A DNA stretch of 64,000 nucleotides from Aquimarina sp. BL5 (GTDB lineage Bacteria; Bacteroidota; Bacteroidia; Flavobacteriales; Flavobacteriaceae): NCBI RefSeq assembly GCF_003443675.1, contig NZ_CP031963.1:2069501-2133500 (forward strand). The letters run 5' to 3'. The notes beneath the pieces were generated by a model that was given only the letters and a program-made list of their open reading frames with translations, ran no database searches and was not told the DNA's origin. Made by a program: the position numbers and the translations under genes. This document shows, one piece after another, positions 1 through 7,452 of the stretch. Each line of letters starts with the position of its first letter. Position 1 is the first letter of the stretch.

Positions 1-455
1 CCTTTTTCGTATTCTTGTTCCCAAACTTTTCCATCTTTGTGTACGATCGCATGTAGATGATCAGAAAGCGCATTTACACAAGAAACACCTACTCCGTGAA
101 GACCACCTGATACTTTATAGGAATCTTTATCGAATTTACCCCCTGCACCTATCTTAGTCATTACAACTTCTAACGCAGAGACACCTTCTTTTTTGTGGAT
201 ACCTACAGGAATACCACGCCCATTATCCTTGGTGGTTATAGAATTATCTTCATTGATTGTGACATCTATAGCATCACAATGACCTGCAAGCGCTTCATCG
301 ATAGAGTTATCTACCACTTCATATACCAAATGGTGTAAACCTCTAGCTCCAACATCCCCTATATACATCGACGGACGCATACGAACATGTTCCATTCCCT
401 CTAACGCCTGAATACTATCGGCAGAATAATTACTTTTATTTGCTTCTTCGCTCAT
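1..455 (-). CDS. gyrB: DNA gyrase subunit B, N-terminal part (runs off window edge)
   Basis: The minus strand from 455 down to 1 encodes the first 151 or so residues of the ATPase subunit of DNA gyrase, which introduces negative supercoils with GyrA. Visible are the ATP-binding (GHKL) landmarks: [10 protein letters not shown] near residue 32, [13 protein letters not shown] near residue 47, DNGRGIPV near residue 78, and the glycine loop [12 protein letters not shown] near residue 118. The ATG at 455 opens the usual [15 protein letters not shown] type of N-terminus. The rest lies left of the window. A full two-part promoter sits upstream (494-523). ParE is the alternative, but the N-terminus and DNGRGIPVG context fit GyrB better. 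Confidence 0.93.
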   Translation of the reverse strand, partial: MSEEANKSNYSADSIQALEGMEHVRMRPSMYIGDVGARGLHHLVYEVVDNSIDEALAGHCDAIDVTINEDNSITTKDNGRGIPVGIHKKEGVSALEVVMTKIGAGGKFDKDSYKVSGGLHGVGVSCVNALSDHLHAIVHKDGKVWEQEYEK

Positions 456-493
456 AAATCGGCTTTAATTAATTACAATTTTTGGTCAACAAA

Positions 494-523
494 CAAAGAT
501 AAAAAAAGAGAGAAATGTACAAA
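494..523 (-). promoter_or_regulatory. gyrB promoter, TTTG-N18-TATCTTTG
   Basis: Read on the minus strand this is TTTG (523-520), an 18-bp spacer and TATCTTTG (501-494). This matches the Bacteroidota housekeeping consensus (-33 TTTG, -7 TAnnTTTG) in both boxes. It lies 38 bp upstream of the gyrB ATG. It is the only promoter in the window where I found both boxes at standard spacing. Confidence 0.75.
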
Positions 524-969
524 GCGTTTTATAGGATATGATTTAAAGAGTTATCAACAATTAGTTAAGAACAACTACCAGAAAAAGAAAAAATGCTCTT
601 AAAAGTGATAAAAACGGTCTTAAAATGGATTTAAGATTAAATTAATAATTCAATTTCTTTAGAAAAAGCAAACACAACACTTTGTAAATAAAGACATTAA
701 TAATAAAAATCTCTACAAAAAACCAATAGTTATTTTTCATTGCAAATTCCAAAAAATACGTCGCACAAACATATTTCACTTACGACAAAAATAATCAATA
801 GAAGTTTTAATAACTACGATTTCTCAATCAACGCTTACGAATAATAAAAGCTAATCATTTTAAGAGCTTTGTTTACAATATTATTAGGACCATCCGTTAG
901 AGTAGCAAAGTAACTATAATGTTAAAACAAATAAAAAGTAAAACACAAACTCAATTAATTTTTTTTAAA
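524..969. other. Gene-free spacer between gyrB and the astacin-like protease
   Basis: About 440 AT-rich bases between divergent genes. I see no ORF with a convincing start, no stem-loop with a T-run and no repeat. It presumably holds the protease promoter, but no clean TAnnTTTG box stands out near 970. Confidence 0.5.
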
Positions 970-2148
970 ATGAAAACTAAAAATCTAATGAATTTCGGTA
1001 AAGCTGCTTTCCTATGTTTAGGACTTTTAGCAAGCTCCTGTACAAACGAAAGTTTTGAAGAAGTAGCCGGCACTGAAGAAACTGAATTGATCAAAAAATT
1101 CTTTAATGACGATGTTGTCTTAGTAAAAGATCTAGGAGACGGGACATTTTTGGGTGGTGATATCATTTACGAATCTAGACAACTTACAGATCAAAAAATT
1201 GGATATGAAGCCAACCCAATACCAAATGAAGAATTGGATGAAAGATTAGGTTTCTACAGAGGAGTTCAAAAGTGGCCAAACAATACCATCATTTATGTTT
1301 TTGATAGTAACCTAAGCAACAATCAAAGACAGGTATCTCTAAACTCTATGCAGGAATGGACGAGCAAAACAAACATCAAGTTTAAAGAAAGAACTAACGA
1401 AAATTACTACGTTACTATAACAAATAATGGAGACAACTGTAATTGTGCAAGTGCTAACTTAGGTGTTAACGGTACTCGCGGAAGAATCAATATGGGTGTT
1501 AGAACTAGCGAAGTAGTAATGATTCATGAAATTGGTCACACTCTTGGTTATATTCATGAACAAACTCGTTCCGACAGAGATGATCACGTAAGAATTCTTT
1601 TCGAAAATATCCAAAATGGTGCTGCAAGTCAGTTTAGAAAAAATGAAAACTCTGTAAACATTGGTGAGTTCGACATCAAATCAACGATGATGTATGGCGC
1701 ATATACTTTTAGTAAAAATGGACAACCTACTATCGTTCAATTAGATGGAACTACACACCCAAGAAGAAGACCAGAATTATCTGCAGGAGATATCGCAGGT
1801 ACAAATCAAATATATCCAGCTGGAGATGGCGACGGTGGCGGAGACGGCGGTGGCGATGGAGACGGAAATGATATATGTGAAGGGATTGACGAATGGTCTC
1901 CTAATATTAGATATAGTGTTGGTGATAAAGTAACCTACCAAGGATTCTTATACGAAAGAGATTTTAACGGATGGAATCGATTAGGAGAGTGTGGTGACAC
2001 GCAAACTGCTGATATCTGCGATGGTATTGATGCTTACAGCAGAAATAGAAGTTATTCTCCTGGTGATCAAGTTACCTACAATGGCTACCTTTATCTTTTA
2101 CAAAACAATAGAAGATGGTCTAATCAAGGACGTTGCGGAAGCAATTAA
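970..2148 (+). CDS. Astacin-like (M12A) zinc metalloprotease lipoprotein with two chitin-binding-type modules
   Basis: A predicted secreted zinc endopeptidase of 392 residues from the ATG at 970; an in-frame ATG at 919 adds 17 residues that do not improve the signal peptide. The signal sequence ends in a lipobox (LLASSC), so it is probably a lipoprotein. The zinc site HEIGHTLGYIHE (about residues 186-197) is the astacin HExxHxxGxxHE signature, and STMMYG downstream is the Met-turn. A Gly/Asp linker (GDGDGGGDGGGDGDG) then leads to two tandem repeats of about 40 residues with YxxGDxVTYxGxLY and a terminal Cys, the pattern of CBM5/12 chitin-binding modules. Likely role, inferred: degradation of chitin-associated or extracellular protein. 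No type IX secretion C-terminal domain is seen. Confidence 0.85.
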   Translation: MKTKNLMNFGKAAFLCLGLLASSCTNESFEEVAGTEETELIKKFFNDDVVLVKDLGDGTFLGGDIIYESRQLTDQKIGYEANPIPNEELDERLGFYRGVQKWPNNTIIYVFDSNLSNNQRQVSLNSMQEWTSKTNIKFKERTNENYYVTITNNGDNCNCASANLGVNGTRGRINMGVRTSEVVMIHEIGHTLGYIHEQTRSDRDDHVRILFENIQNGAASQFRKNENSVNIGEFDIKSTMMYGAYTFSKNGQPTIVQLDGTTHPRRRPELSAGDIAGTNQIYPAGDGDGGGDGGGDGDGNDICEGIDEWSPNIRYSVGDKVTYQGFLYERDFNGWNRLGECGDTQTADICDGIDAYSRNRSYSPGDQVTYNGYLYLLQNNRRWSNQGRCGSN

Positions 2149-2180
2149 GAGTAATATTGCTTACTAAAATTAAACAAAAA

Positions 2181-2208
2181 AAACCCTGAGAAATTTTCTC
2201 AGGGTTTT
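2181..2208. terminator. Bidirectional terminator between protease and asnB
   Basis: A perfect stem ACCCTGAGAAA / TTTCTCAGGGT with a 1-2 base apparent loop. It is flanked by A-runs on the left and TTTT on the right, so it can act for both convergent genes. Confidence 0.8.
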
Positions 2209-2278
2209 CACATCTCAATTAACTCAACTTTCAGCGACTCAAGCTGAAATCTTTAAATCTCTTCGATATATTATTCTA

Positions 2279-3961
2279 TTAAACAACTTCTCCTAATAAG
2301 TAAGCGTCATCGTGAACGTTTGCCACAGCTCTTCCACTAGGATCGTTCATATTCTTAAAAGCTTCATCCCACTCAAGGGCAATTTTCGTACTACAAGCCA
2401 CAGAAGGCTCTTGCGGAACACTTAATGCAGCAGCATCACTAGGAAAATGACCTTCGAATATAGTTCTATAATAAAATTCCTCTTTATTTTGTGGTGTTTG
2501 AATTGGGAATCTAAAATGTGCATTCGCCATTTGTTCGTCTGTCACCTCTGCATCCACTACCTCTTTTAAAGTATCGATCCAGCTATATCCCACACCATCA
2601 GAGAATTGCTCTTTTTGTCTCCAAGCTACGCTTTCTGGCAAGTAAGACTCAAAAGCTTTACGAATCACCCACTTTTCCATTCGTTCTCCATTAATCATCT
2701 TGTCCTGTGGATTGATTCGCATTGCTACATCCATAAATTCTTTATCTAAGAAGGGAACTCTTCCTTCAATCCCCCAAGCTGCTAAGGATTTATTCGCCCG
2801 TAAACAATCGTACATATGAAGCTTATCTAACTTACGAACGGTCTCCTCATGGAACTCTTGTGCATTTGGCGCTTTATGAAAATACAGATAACCCCCAAAT
2901 ATTTCGTCTGCACCTTCGCCAGACAGCACCATTTTTACTCCCATAGATTTAATTACCCTAGCCATCAAATACATTGGAGTTGACGCTCTAATCGTAGTAA
3001 TATCATAGGTTTCTAAGTTATATATAACATCCTTAATAGCATCTAATCCCTCTTGGATGGTAAATTTAATTTCGTGATGAATAGTCCCTATATGATCAGC
3101 CACTTTTTGCGCAGCAGCAAGGTCCGGCGATCCTTCTAATCCAACAGAAAAAGAATGTAGCTGTGGCCACCAAGCCTCTTTAGTATCGCCAGATTCCACT
3201 CTTTTCTCGGAATACTTTTTAGCTATCGCTGAAGTTACCGAAGAATCTAAACCTCCAGACAATAATACTCCATATGGCACATCAGACATGAGCTGTCTGT
3301 GCACAGCAGCTTCTAACGCATCTCTTAATTCATCTATACTTGTCTGATTGTCCTTAACAGCATCAAAATCCGACCAATCTCTAATATACCATTTTGTCAA
3401 TTCTCCTGTTTTACTATCTAAGTAATGTCCTGGCGGAAACAACTCTATCTTAGCACAAACTCCTTCTAAAGCTTTTAACTCTGACGCCACATAAAAAGTT
3501 CCGTTTTGATCCCACCCCATATATAAAGGAATAATACCCATATGATCTCTTGCAATTAAATACGAATCTTGCTCAGCATCATATAGCGCAAATGCAAAAA
3601 TCCCGTTTAGATCATCTAAAAATTCAGTTCCTTTCTCTTTATATAAAGCTAAAATAACTTCACAATCAGATTCCGTTTGAAAACTATATTTCCCTTCAAA
3701 TTCTTTACGAATTTCTCCATGATTATATATCTCACCATTGGCTGCCAAGATTAATTTCTTATCCTCACTGAATAAAGGTTGCTTACCAGATACAGGATCA
3801 ACTATCGCCAATCTTTCATGAGCTAAGATTGCCTTCTCATCAGAATAAATACCACTCCAGTCAGGACCTCTATGACGTATTCTCTTTGACATTTCCAATA
3901 ACTTAGGTCTTAAAACCTCTGCTTTTTCCTTTAATTCAAAAGCGCAAACAATTCCACACAT
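2279..3961 (-). CDS. asnB: Asparagine synthetase B (glutamine-hydrolysing)
   Basis: 560 residues. It converts aspartate, glutamine and ATP to asparagine in the cytoplasm. The N-terminal Ntn-hydrolase glutaminase domain starts MCGIVCAFE, with Cys2 as nucleophile after Met removal, followed by RHRGPDWSG and NGEIYNH. The synthetase domain carries the ATP pyrophosphatase P-loop LLSGGLDSS near residue 235 and SGEGADEIFGGYLYFHKAP near residue 345. Length and domain order match E. coli AsnB (554 residues). The gene is alone between a shared terminator and a 260-bp upstream spacer. A near-consensus -7 box (CATCTTTG on the minus strand, 3997-3990) lies about 30 bp upstream. Confidence 0.96.
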   Translation of the reverse strand: MCGIVCAFELKEKAEVLRPKLLEMSKRIRHRGPDWSGIYSDEKAILAHERLAIVDPVSGKQPLFSEDKKLILAANGEIYNHGEIRKEFEGKYSFQTESDCEVILALYKEKGTEFLDDLNGIFAFALYDAEQDSYLIARDHMGIIPLYMGWDQNGTFYVASELKALEGVCAKIELFPPGHYLDSKTGELTKWYIRDWSDFDAVKDNQTSIDELRDALEAAVHRQLMSDVPYGVLLSGGLDSSVTSAIAKKYSEKRVESGDTKEAWWPQLHSFSVGLEGSPDLAAAQKVADHIGTIHHEIKFTIQEGLDAIKDVIYNLETYDITTIRASTPMYLMARVIKSMGVKMVLSGEGADEIFGGYLYFHKAPNAQEFHEETVRKLDKLHMYDCLRANKSLAAWGIEGRVPFLDKEFMDVAMRINPQDKMINGERMEKWVIRKAFESYLPESVAWRQKEQFSDGVGYSWIDTLKEVVDAEVTDEQMANAHFRFPIQTPQNKEEFYYRTIFEGHFPSDAAALSVPQEPSVACSTKIALEWDEAFKNMNDPSGRAVANVHDDAYLLGEVV

Positions 3962-4220
3962 ATTCTTCTTTTTCTATTAATTGAGAAGTCAAAGATGATA
4001 TTATAGTTACACTATTTAAACATTAAAACATTAATTACTTTCAAATTAAAACCAATACAGATAAATTAACTATCAAAAAAATACTTTTGGATATAAAAAA
4101 CCGCGTAAAACTATCAAGTTGTTATTTAACTGTTTTAACAGAATTTAATGAGAGGATTAACATTTCCCATGTATGTTCCTATATATCTTTACGACTATTA
4201 AAAAAATAAAATCACAAATT

Positions 4221-4754
4221 ATGAAAAAATCACTCTTACTGGCAGTTATTATGTTTTTAGGAACTGTTACTAGTATGAACGCTCAGAAATTTGCAGGGCT
4301 ACAGAAAAGTCCAACCGATATTTCTTATGCAAAAACTGATAGAAATGCTAAACCTGATATTAAGGTAATTTACAGCAGACCACAGAAAAAAGGTAGAACT
4401 ATGTTAGGGGATAAAGTACCTTACGGAAAAGTTTGGAGAACGGGAGCTGATGAAGCTACTGAAATTAAACTTTTTAAGGACATGAAATTAGGTGATGGAA
4501 TAGTAAAAGCGGGAACTTATTCTCTGTTTACTATACCTGGAGAAAAAGAATGGACAATTATCTTAAGTTCTGACTTAGATGTTTGGGGAGCATATTCTTA
4601 TAATGACAAAAATGATGTTGCCAAAATCAAGGTCCCAACAGGAAAAGGTGACGAATTAGAAGCATTTTCTATTGCTTTCAAAAAAGTTGATAAAGGGTAT
4701 CACATGGTACTGGGATGGGAAACTACTAGAGTAGAAGTTCCTTTCTACAACTAA
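4221..4754 (+). CDS. DUF2911 family secreted protein
   Basis: From the ATG at 4221 the product has 177 residues and a clear signal peptide (MKKSLLLAVIMFLGTVTS, then MNAQ as the likely cleavage region). The upstream in-frame start at 4173 would put a poor, basic extension before it, so I prefer 4221. Conserved DUF2911 features are visible: VIYSRPQKKGRTMLG, YGKVWRTGADEATEI, AGTYSLFTIPGEKEWTIIL and WGAYSYNDKND. The family is widespread in Bacteroidota and its function is unknown; it is predicted to be periplasmic or exported. It is a single gene with its own terminator. Confidence 0.88.
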   Translation: MKKSLLLAVIMFLGTVTSMNAQKFAGLQKSPTDISYAKTDRNAKPDIKVIYSRPQKKGRTMLGDKVPYGKVWRTGADEATEIKLFKDMKLGDGIVKAGTYSLFTIPGEKEWTIILSSDLDVWGAYSYNDKNDVAKIKVPTGKGDELEAFSIAFKKVDKGYHMVLGWETTRVEVPFYN

Positions 4755-4781
4755 GTAGTTGATACAATTTAGATAAAAAGT

Positions 4782-4815
4782 AAAACGAGGTTAAAAAATT
4801 AACCTCGTTTTTTAT
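4782..4815. terminator. Terminator after the DUF2911 gene, shared with the 32-residue peptide gene A
   Basis: Stem AAAACGAGGTTAA / TTAACCTCGTTTT with a short A loop and a following T-run on the plus strand. The symmetrical A/T flanks let it serve the minus-strand peptide gene at 4870-4968 too. Confidence 0.8.
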
Positions 4816-4869
4816 TTTTTAAATTTACCTTTTGACTAAAAAGGTATAATTATTTCACTGAAATAATAA

Positions 4870-4968
4870 CTATCTGTGGATAGCGTGACTAGACGCTCCT
4901 GGTAATTCTTTAAGAAAGTCCATGACAATCCTAAAAGTTAATCTGAATTTAGTGTAAAATAGCCCCAT
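4870..4968 (-). CDS. 32-residue peptide, copy A of a tandem trio
   Basis: An ATG-to-TAG frame of exactly 32 residues, of unknown function. Its sequence begins MGLFYTKF and ends FLKELPGASSHAIHR. It aligns without gaps to two further minus-strand frames at 5213-5311 and 5765-5863; the invariant positions are M1, F4, Y5, F18, K20, E21, L22, P23, A25, S26, S27 and I30. Codons for these residues differ synonymously among the copies (for example Ser26 TCT/AGT/TCA, Lys20 AAA/AAA/AAG), which indicates selection on protein rather than RNA. There is no Cys, no GG leader and no clear membrane helix; residues 9-19 could form an amphipathic or hydrophobic helix. The terminator at 4782-4815 lies just downstream. 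No exact TAnnTTTG box was found upstream of this copy. Confidence 0.72.
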   Translation of the reverse strand: MGLFYTKFRLTFRIVMDFLKELPGASSHAIHR

Positions 4969-5212
4969 AATATTTCCAATTTAATTGTTTACAATATAAT
5001 ACCTAAAAGATTCAAAATCAATTTTTTTAACAAAATATGTAAGAGCTTTTAGATGTAAAGTGATGTTTAATCGATTAAAAACACAAATTTTATTTATACT
5101 AGTAAAATCAATTCCTACATATTTATGAAGTTCCTATTACATACAGTAAAAAATTATTTTTTACTAAACAAAAATATTACTACTCTTCTCCTTTCCGAGT
5201 TAATCAATTTGA

Positions 5213-5311
5213 TTATCTATGAATAGCATTACTACTAGCAGAAGGCAATTCTTTCAAAAAATTCATTAGAGCTTTAATATCTATTGTCATTATACCGTAA
5301 AATAATTTCAT
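5213..5311 (-). CDS. 32-residue peptide, copy B of a tandem trio
   Basis: Exactly 32 residues, beginning MKLFYGIM and ending FLKELPSASSNAIHR, followed by TAA. It belongs to the same family as the frames at 4870 and 5765. The match is strongest over the last 15 residues, while the middle (residues 6-17) varies. An exact -7 box (TATATTTG on the minus strand, 5345-5338) lies 26 bp upstream of the ATG, so it looks independently transcribed. The gap to copy A is 244 bp and to copy C 453 bp. I know no named family for it. A secreted or membrane-active peptide, a regulator or a toxin-like peptide are all possible. Confidence 0.74.
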   Translation of the reverse strand: MKLFYGIMTIDIKALMNFLKELPSASSNAIHR

Positions 5312-5337
5312 AATAGTTTGATTTTTAATTCGTTATG

Positions 5338-5345
5338 CAAATATA
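5338..5345 (-). promoter_or_regulatory. Putative -7 box for peptide gene B
   Basis: TATATTTG on the minus strand, an exact TAnnTTTG match placed 26 bp before the peptide ATG. No convincing -33 TTTG was seen. Confidence 0.45.
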
Positions 5346-5686
5346 AATCGCTAATGAGTATGGTTAAAAAAATTTAACATACCGAAACTTAAATTTTAGA
5401 CATAAAATTACCTATCTCAGACATAAAGACATAATCAAAAATATTAATGTTAAATTTTGAAGAATTATCCTACAAACAAAAACATGAAACAAGGGGTTTA
5501 TACCCCTGTTTTTTTAAGCAACTAATAGTCAACAGTATTCCAAAAGAAAGATATTGGATTAAAACATACCACTTGTATGTACCAAATGAATGTCCTATAT
5601 ATTAGAAGATTTTGAGTTTTGAGACTTTATCAATAATTTCTAAATAACAGAATAGTTAAAAAAGTGTAGAATAACAAATACAAATA

Positions 5687-5717
5687 AAAAGGGATTATCC
5701 AACTGATAATCCCTTTA
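5687..5717 (-). terminator. Terminator downstream of peptide gene C
   Basis: Stem AAAGGGATTATC / GATAATCCCTTT with a short loop, followed by a T-rich run on the minus strand. It lies about 50 bp past the stop of the 5765-5863 peptide gene and supports that gene being a separate transcript. Confidence 0.65.
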
Positions 5718-5764
5718 AAATTTTCTGAAATACATAGAATTTAAGTTTTATGTATTATAAATAA

Positions 5765-5863
5765 TTAATGTCTTATTACATGGCTTGAAGCAGAAGGCAA
5801 CTCCTTAATAAAGCTTAAAACAGACTTAAATTGCGAACTTAGAATAGTGTAAAAATTTCTCAT
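5765..5863 (-). CDS. 32-residue peptide, copy C of a tandem trio
   Basis: Exactly 32 residues, beginning MRNFYTIL and ending FIKELPSASSHVIRH, then TAA. It is the most divergent copy: the last three residues are IRH where A and B have IHR, and the N-terminal half keeps only the M..FY start. The signature F(L/I)KELP(S/G)ASS(H/N)(A/V)I is intact. An exact -7 box (TATATTTG, 5924-5917 minus) lies 53 bp upstream and a good terminator follows at 5687-5717, so this copy has the clearest stand-alone transcription unit. Function unknown. It is too short for routine gene callers. Confidence 0.74.
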   Translation of the reverse strand: MRNFYTILSSQFKSVLSFIKELPSASSHVIRH

Positions 5864-5916
5864 AGTATATTATTTTAAATTATTTACATAAAATTAACAA
5901 CTACTTTAATGATTAT

Positions 5917-5924
5917 CAAATATA
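5917..5924 (-). promoter_or_regulatory. Putative -7 box for peptide gene C
   Basis: TATATTTG on the minus strand, identical to the box before peptide gene B. It sits 53 bp upstream of the ATG. Confidence 0.45.
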
Positions 5925-6144
5925 AATGTTAAAAACATAATTCTTTTTGATAAAAAAACATGTATCATCGATTAAAAACTAGTAAAGAAAAAATAAAAAT
6001 CAAATCAAGTAGTCTTATTCTTACTTTTAACCACATGAAACAAAGGAATATTCTCCTTACCATTATGGTTAACCCATAATCATCTAGAAATCAAGATCTT
6101 GATTTTTGAAAAAAAAGCAGAAAACCGTAATCAAAATGGGTTAA

Positions 6145-6774
6145 TTAAGGAATATTCAGATACTTATGCGTCTGCAAAGACACCTTCCACTTAGGGTTTT
6201 TCATTACATAATCCACTATTAATGGAATAACTTTATCTCTTACACTCCATTCCGGTTGAAGATATAGCACACAATTCTCTGAAACTTGTGCAGCTTGCTC
6301 TTCTGCAAAATCAAAATCATTCTTATTATAGATAATGCATTTTAACTCGTGAGCTTCACTATATATTTCTTGTTTGGGAAGTTTTACTTTTTTTGGTGAC
6401 AGACATATCCAATCCCAATGGCCAGTTAGTGGATAGGCTCCTGATGTTTCGATATGGGTTTGGGCACCTTTGTTTTTTAGTCCTTTAGTAAGTTCTGTCA
6501 TATCCCAAGTTAATGGTTCTCCTCCAGTAACAACAACCACATTGCTATATTTTACTGCATTTTCTACAATAACATCCGTTGCAGTAGGCGGATGTAAATC
6601 TGCATTCCAGCTTTCCTTTACATCACACCAATGACATCCAACATCGCAACCACCAATTCTTACGAAGTAGGCAGCAGTACCTTTATGATACCCTTCTCCT
6701 TGTATGGTATAAAATTCTTCCATAAGCGGAAGCATCTTACCCTCATTCACCAATTTCTCTGTACTTTTTTGCAT
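6145..6774 (-). CDS. queE: 7-carboxy-7-deazaguanine synthase (radical SAM)
   Basis: It makes the 7-deazaguanine ring for queuosine by a radical SAM rearrangement of 6-carboxytetrahydropterin. From the ATG at 6774 it has 209 residues. The [4Fe-4S] motif CDVGCHWC (Cys43, 47, 50) has the CX3CX2C spacing expected of the family, in the context FVRIGGCDVGCHWCDVKESW. EEFYTIQGEGYHKG before it and VVVTGGEPL after it (substrate/SAM-binding GGEP) also fit. A longer frame begins at 6792, but a -7 box (6782-6789) overlaps it and the family normally starts near MxLPLMEEFYTIQGEG, so I choose 6774. The adjacent gene is unrelated in function. Confidence 0.93.
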   Translation of the reverse strand: MQKSTEKLVNEGKMLPLMEEFYTIQGEGYHKGTAAYFVRIGGCDVGCHWCDVKESWNADLHPPTATDVIVENAVKYSNVVVVTGGEPLTWDMTELTKGLKNKGAQTHIETSGAYPLTGHWDWICLSPKKVKLPKQEIYSEAHELKCIIYNKNDFDFAEEQAAQVSENCVLYLQPEWSVRDKVIPLIVDYVMKNPKWKVSLQTHKYLNIP

Positions 6775-6781
6775 AAGGCTG

Positions 6782-6789
6782 CAAAGGTA
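6782..6789 (-). promoter_or_regulatory. queE -7 box, implying a leaderless or near-leaderless mRNA
   Basis: TACCTTTG on the minus strand ends only 7 bases before the ATG at 6774. Transcription from it would start at or a few bases before the start codon. It also argues against the longer start at 6792. Confidence 0.5.
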
Positions 6790-6842
6790 CACAACATTAG
6801 ATAATTAAAATTATAAAATCTATATGGAAAAGTAATCTAACT

Positions 6843-7295
6843 TTAATTTTTAGCAGCGATACATTCTATTTCAATCTTCGCTCCTACCGCTAAACCTTTT
6901 GCCGCAAAGGTAGTTCTTGCTGGCTTTTGAGGAAAATACGTCTTATAAACTTCGTTAAACGCGGCAAAATCTTTTATGTCAGCAAGTATAACTGTACATT
7001 TAACAACATTATTCATGTCCATATCATGTTGCTTTAACACAGCTTTAATATTTTCAAGAGTTTGTTTTGTTTCCTCTGCTATACCTCCAACTACTAATTT
7101 ACGTGTTGTGTGATCCATTCCGATCTGACCAGAAAGAAAATATAAATCTCCCACCTGCACAGCATCCGAAAATGGGGCGTTCTCTTTTTTAGGTTCATGA
7201 GTTTTATGAAAAACGATTGAAGTCTCTGAATCAGAACGATGACTGCAACTCAACGAAAAGGCAATTAGAATTAAAAATAAATAGATCTTTTTCAT
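6843..7295 (-). CDS. RidA/YjgF family protein with lipoprotein signal
   Basis: 150 residues from the ATG at 7295; the upstream start at 7322 adds a poor extension. The C-terminal 120 residues are a Rid domain: FSDAVQVGDLYFLSGQIGMD, ETKQTLENIKAVLKQHDMDMNNVVKCTVILADI and PARTTFAAKGLAVGAKIEIECIA, including the Arg and Glu that line the active site in RidA-type enamine/imine deaminases. What is odd is the N-terminus, MKKIYLFLILIAFSLSCSH, a lipoprotein signal with a lipobox (FSLSC). RidA proteins normally act in the cytoplasm, whereas this one should be exported and lipid-anchored. Its substrate is unknown. Confidence 0.85.
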   Translation of the reverse strand: MKKIYLFLILIAFSLSCSHRSDSETSIVFHKTHEPKKENAPFSDAVQVGDLYFLSGQIGMDHTTRKLVVGGIAEETKQTLENIKAVLKQHDMDMNNVVKCTVILADIKDFAAFNEVYKTYFPQKPARTTFAAKGLAVGAKIEIECIAAKN

Positions 7296-7452
7296 TACAC
7301 TAGAGGTTATGATTTGTAACATATAAAAGTAAACTATAATTTTCTACACCTCTTCTTATTGAATTAAAAATTATAAATTTATCCAAAACAAAATCATATT
7401 CATTTCGATAGAATACGTAAGATTCCTATTTTTATCAAAATTTACATCAACT

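Larger units (their letters stand above)
5312..5764. other. Gene-poor spacer between peptide genes B and C
   Basis: About 450 AT-rich bases. It holds the peptide B promoter, a GGGGT-ttat-ACCCC hairpin followed by seven T on the plus strand (about 5493-5513), a small ACATAC/GTATGT inverted repeat (about 5563-5581) and a strong hairpin at 5687-5717. The plus-strand hairpin has no recognised gene before it, so a small RNA cannot be excluded. Confidence 0.45.
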
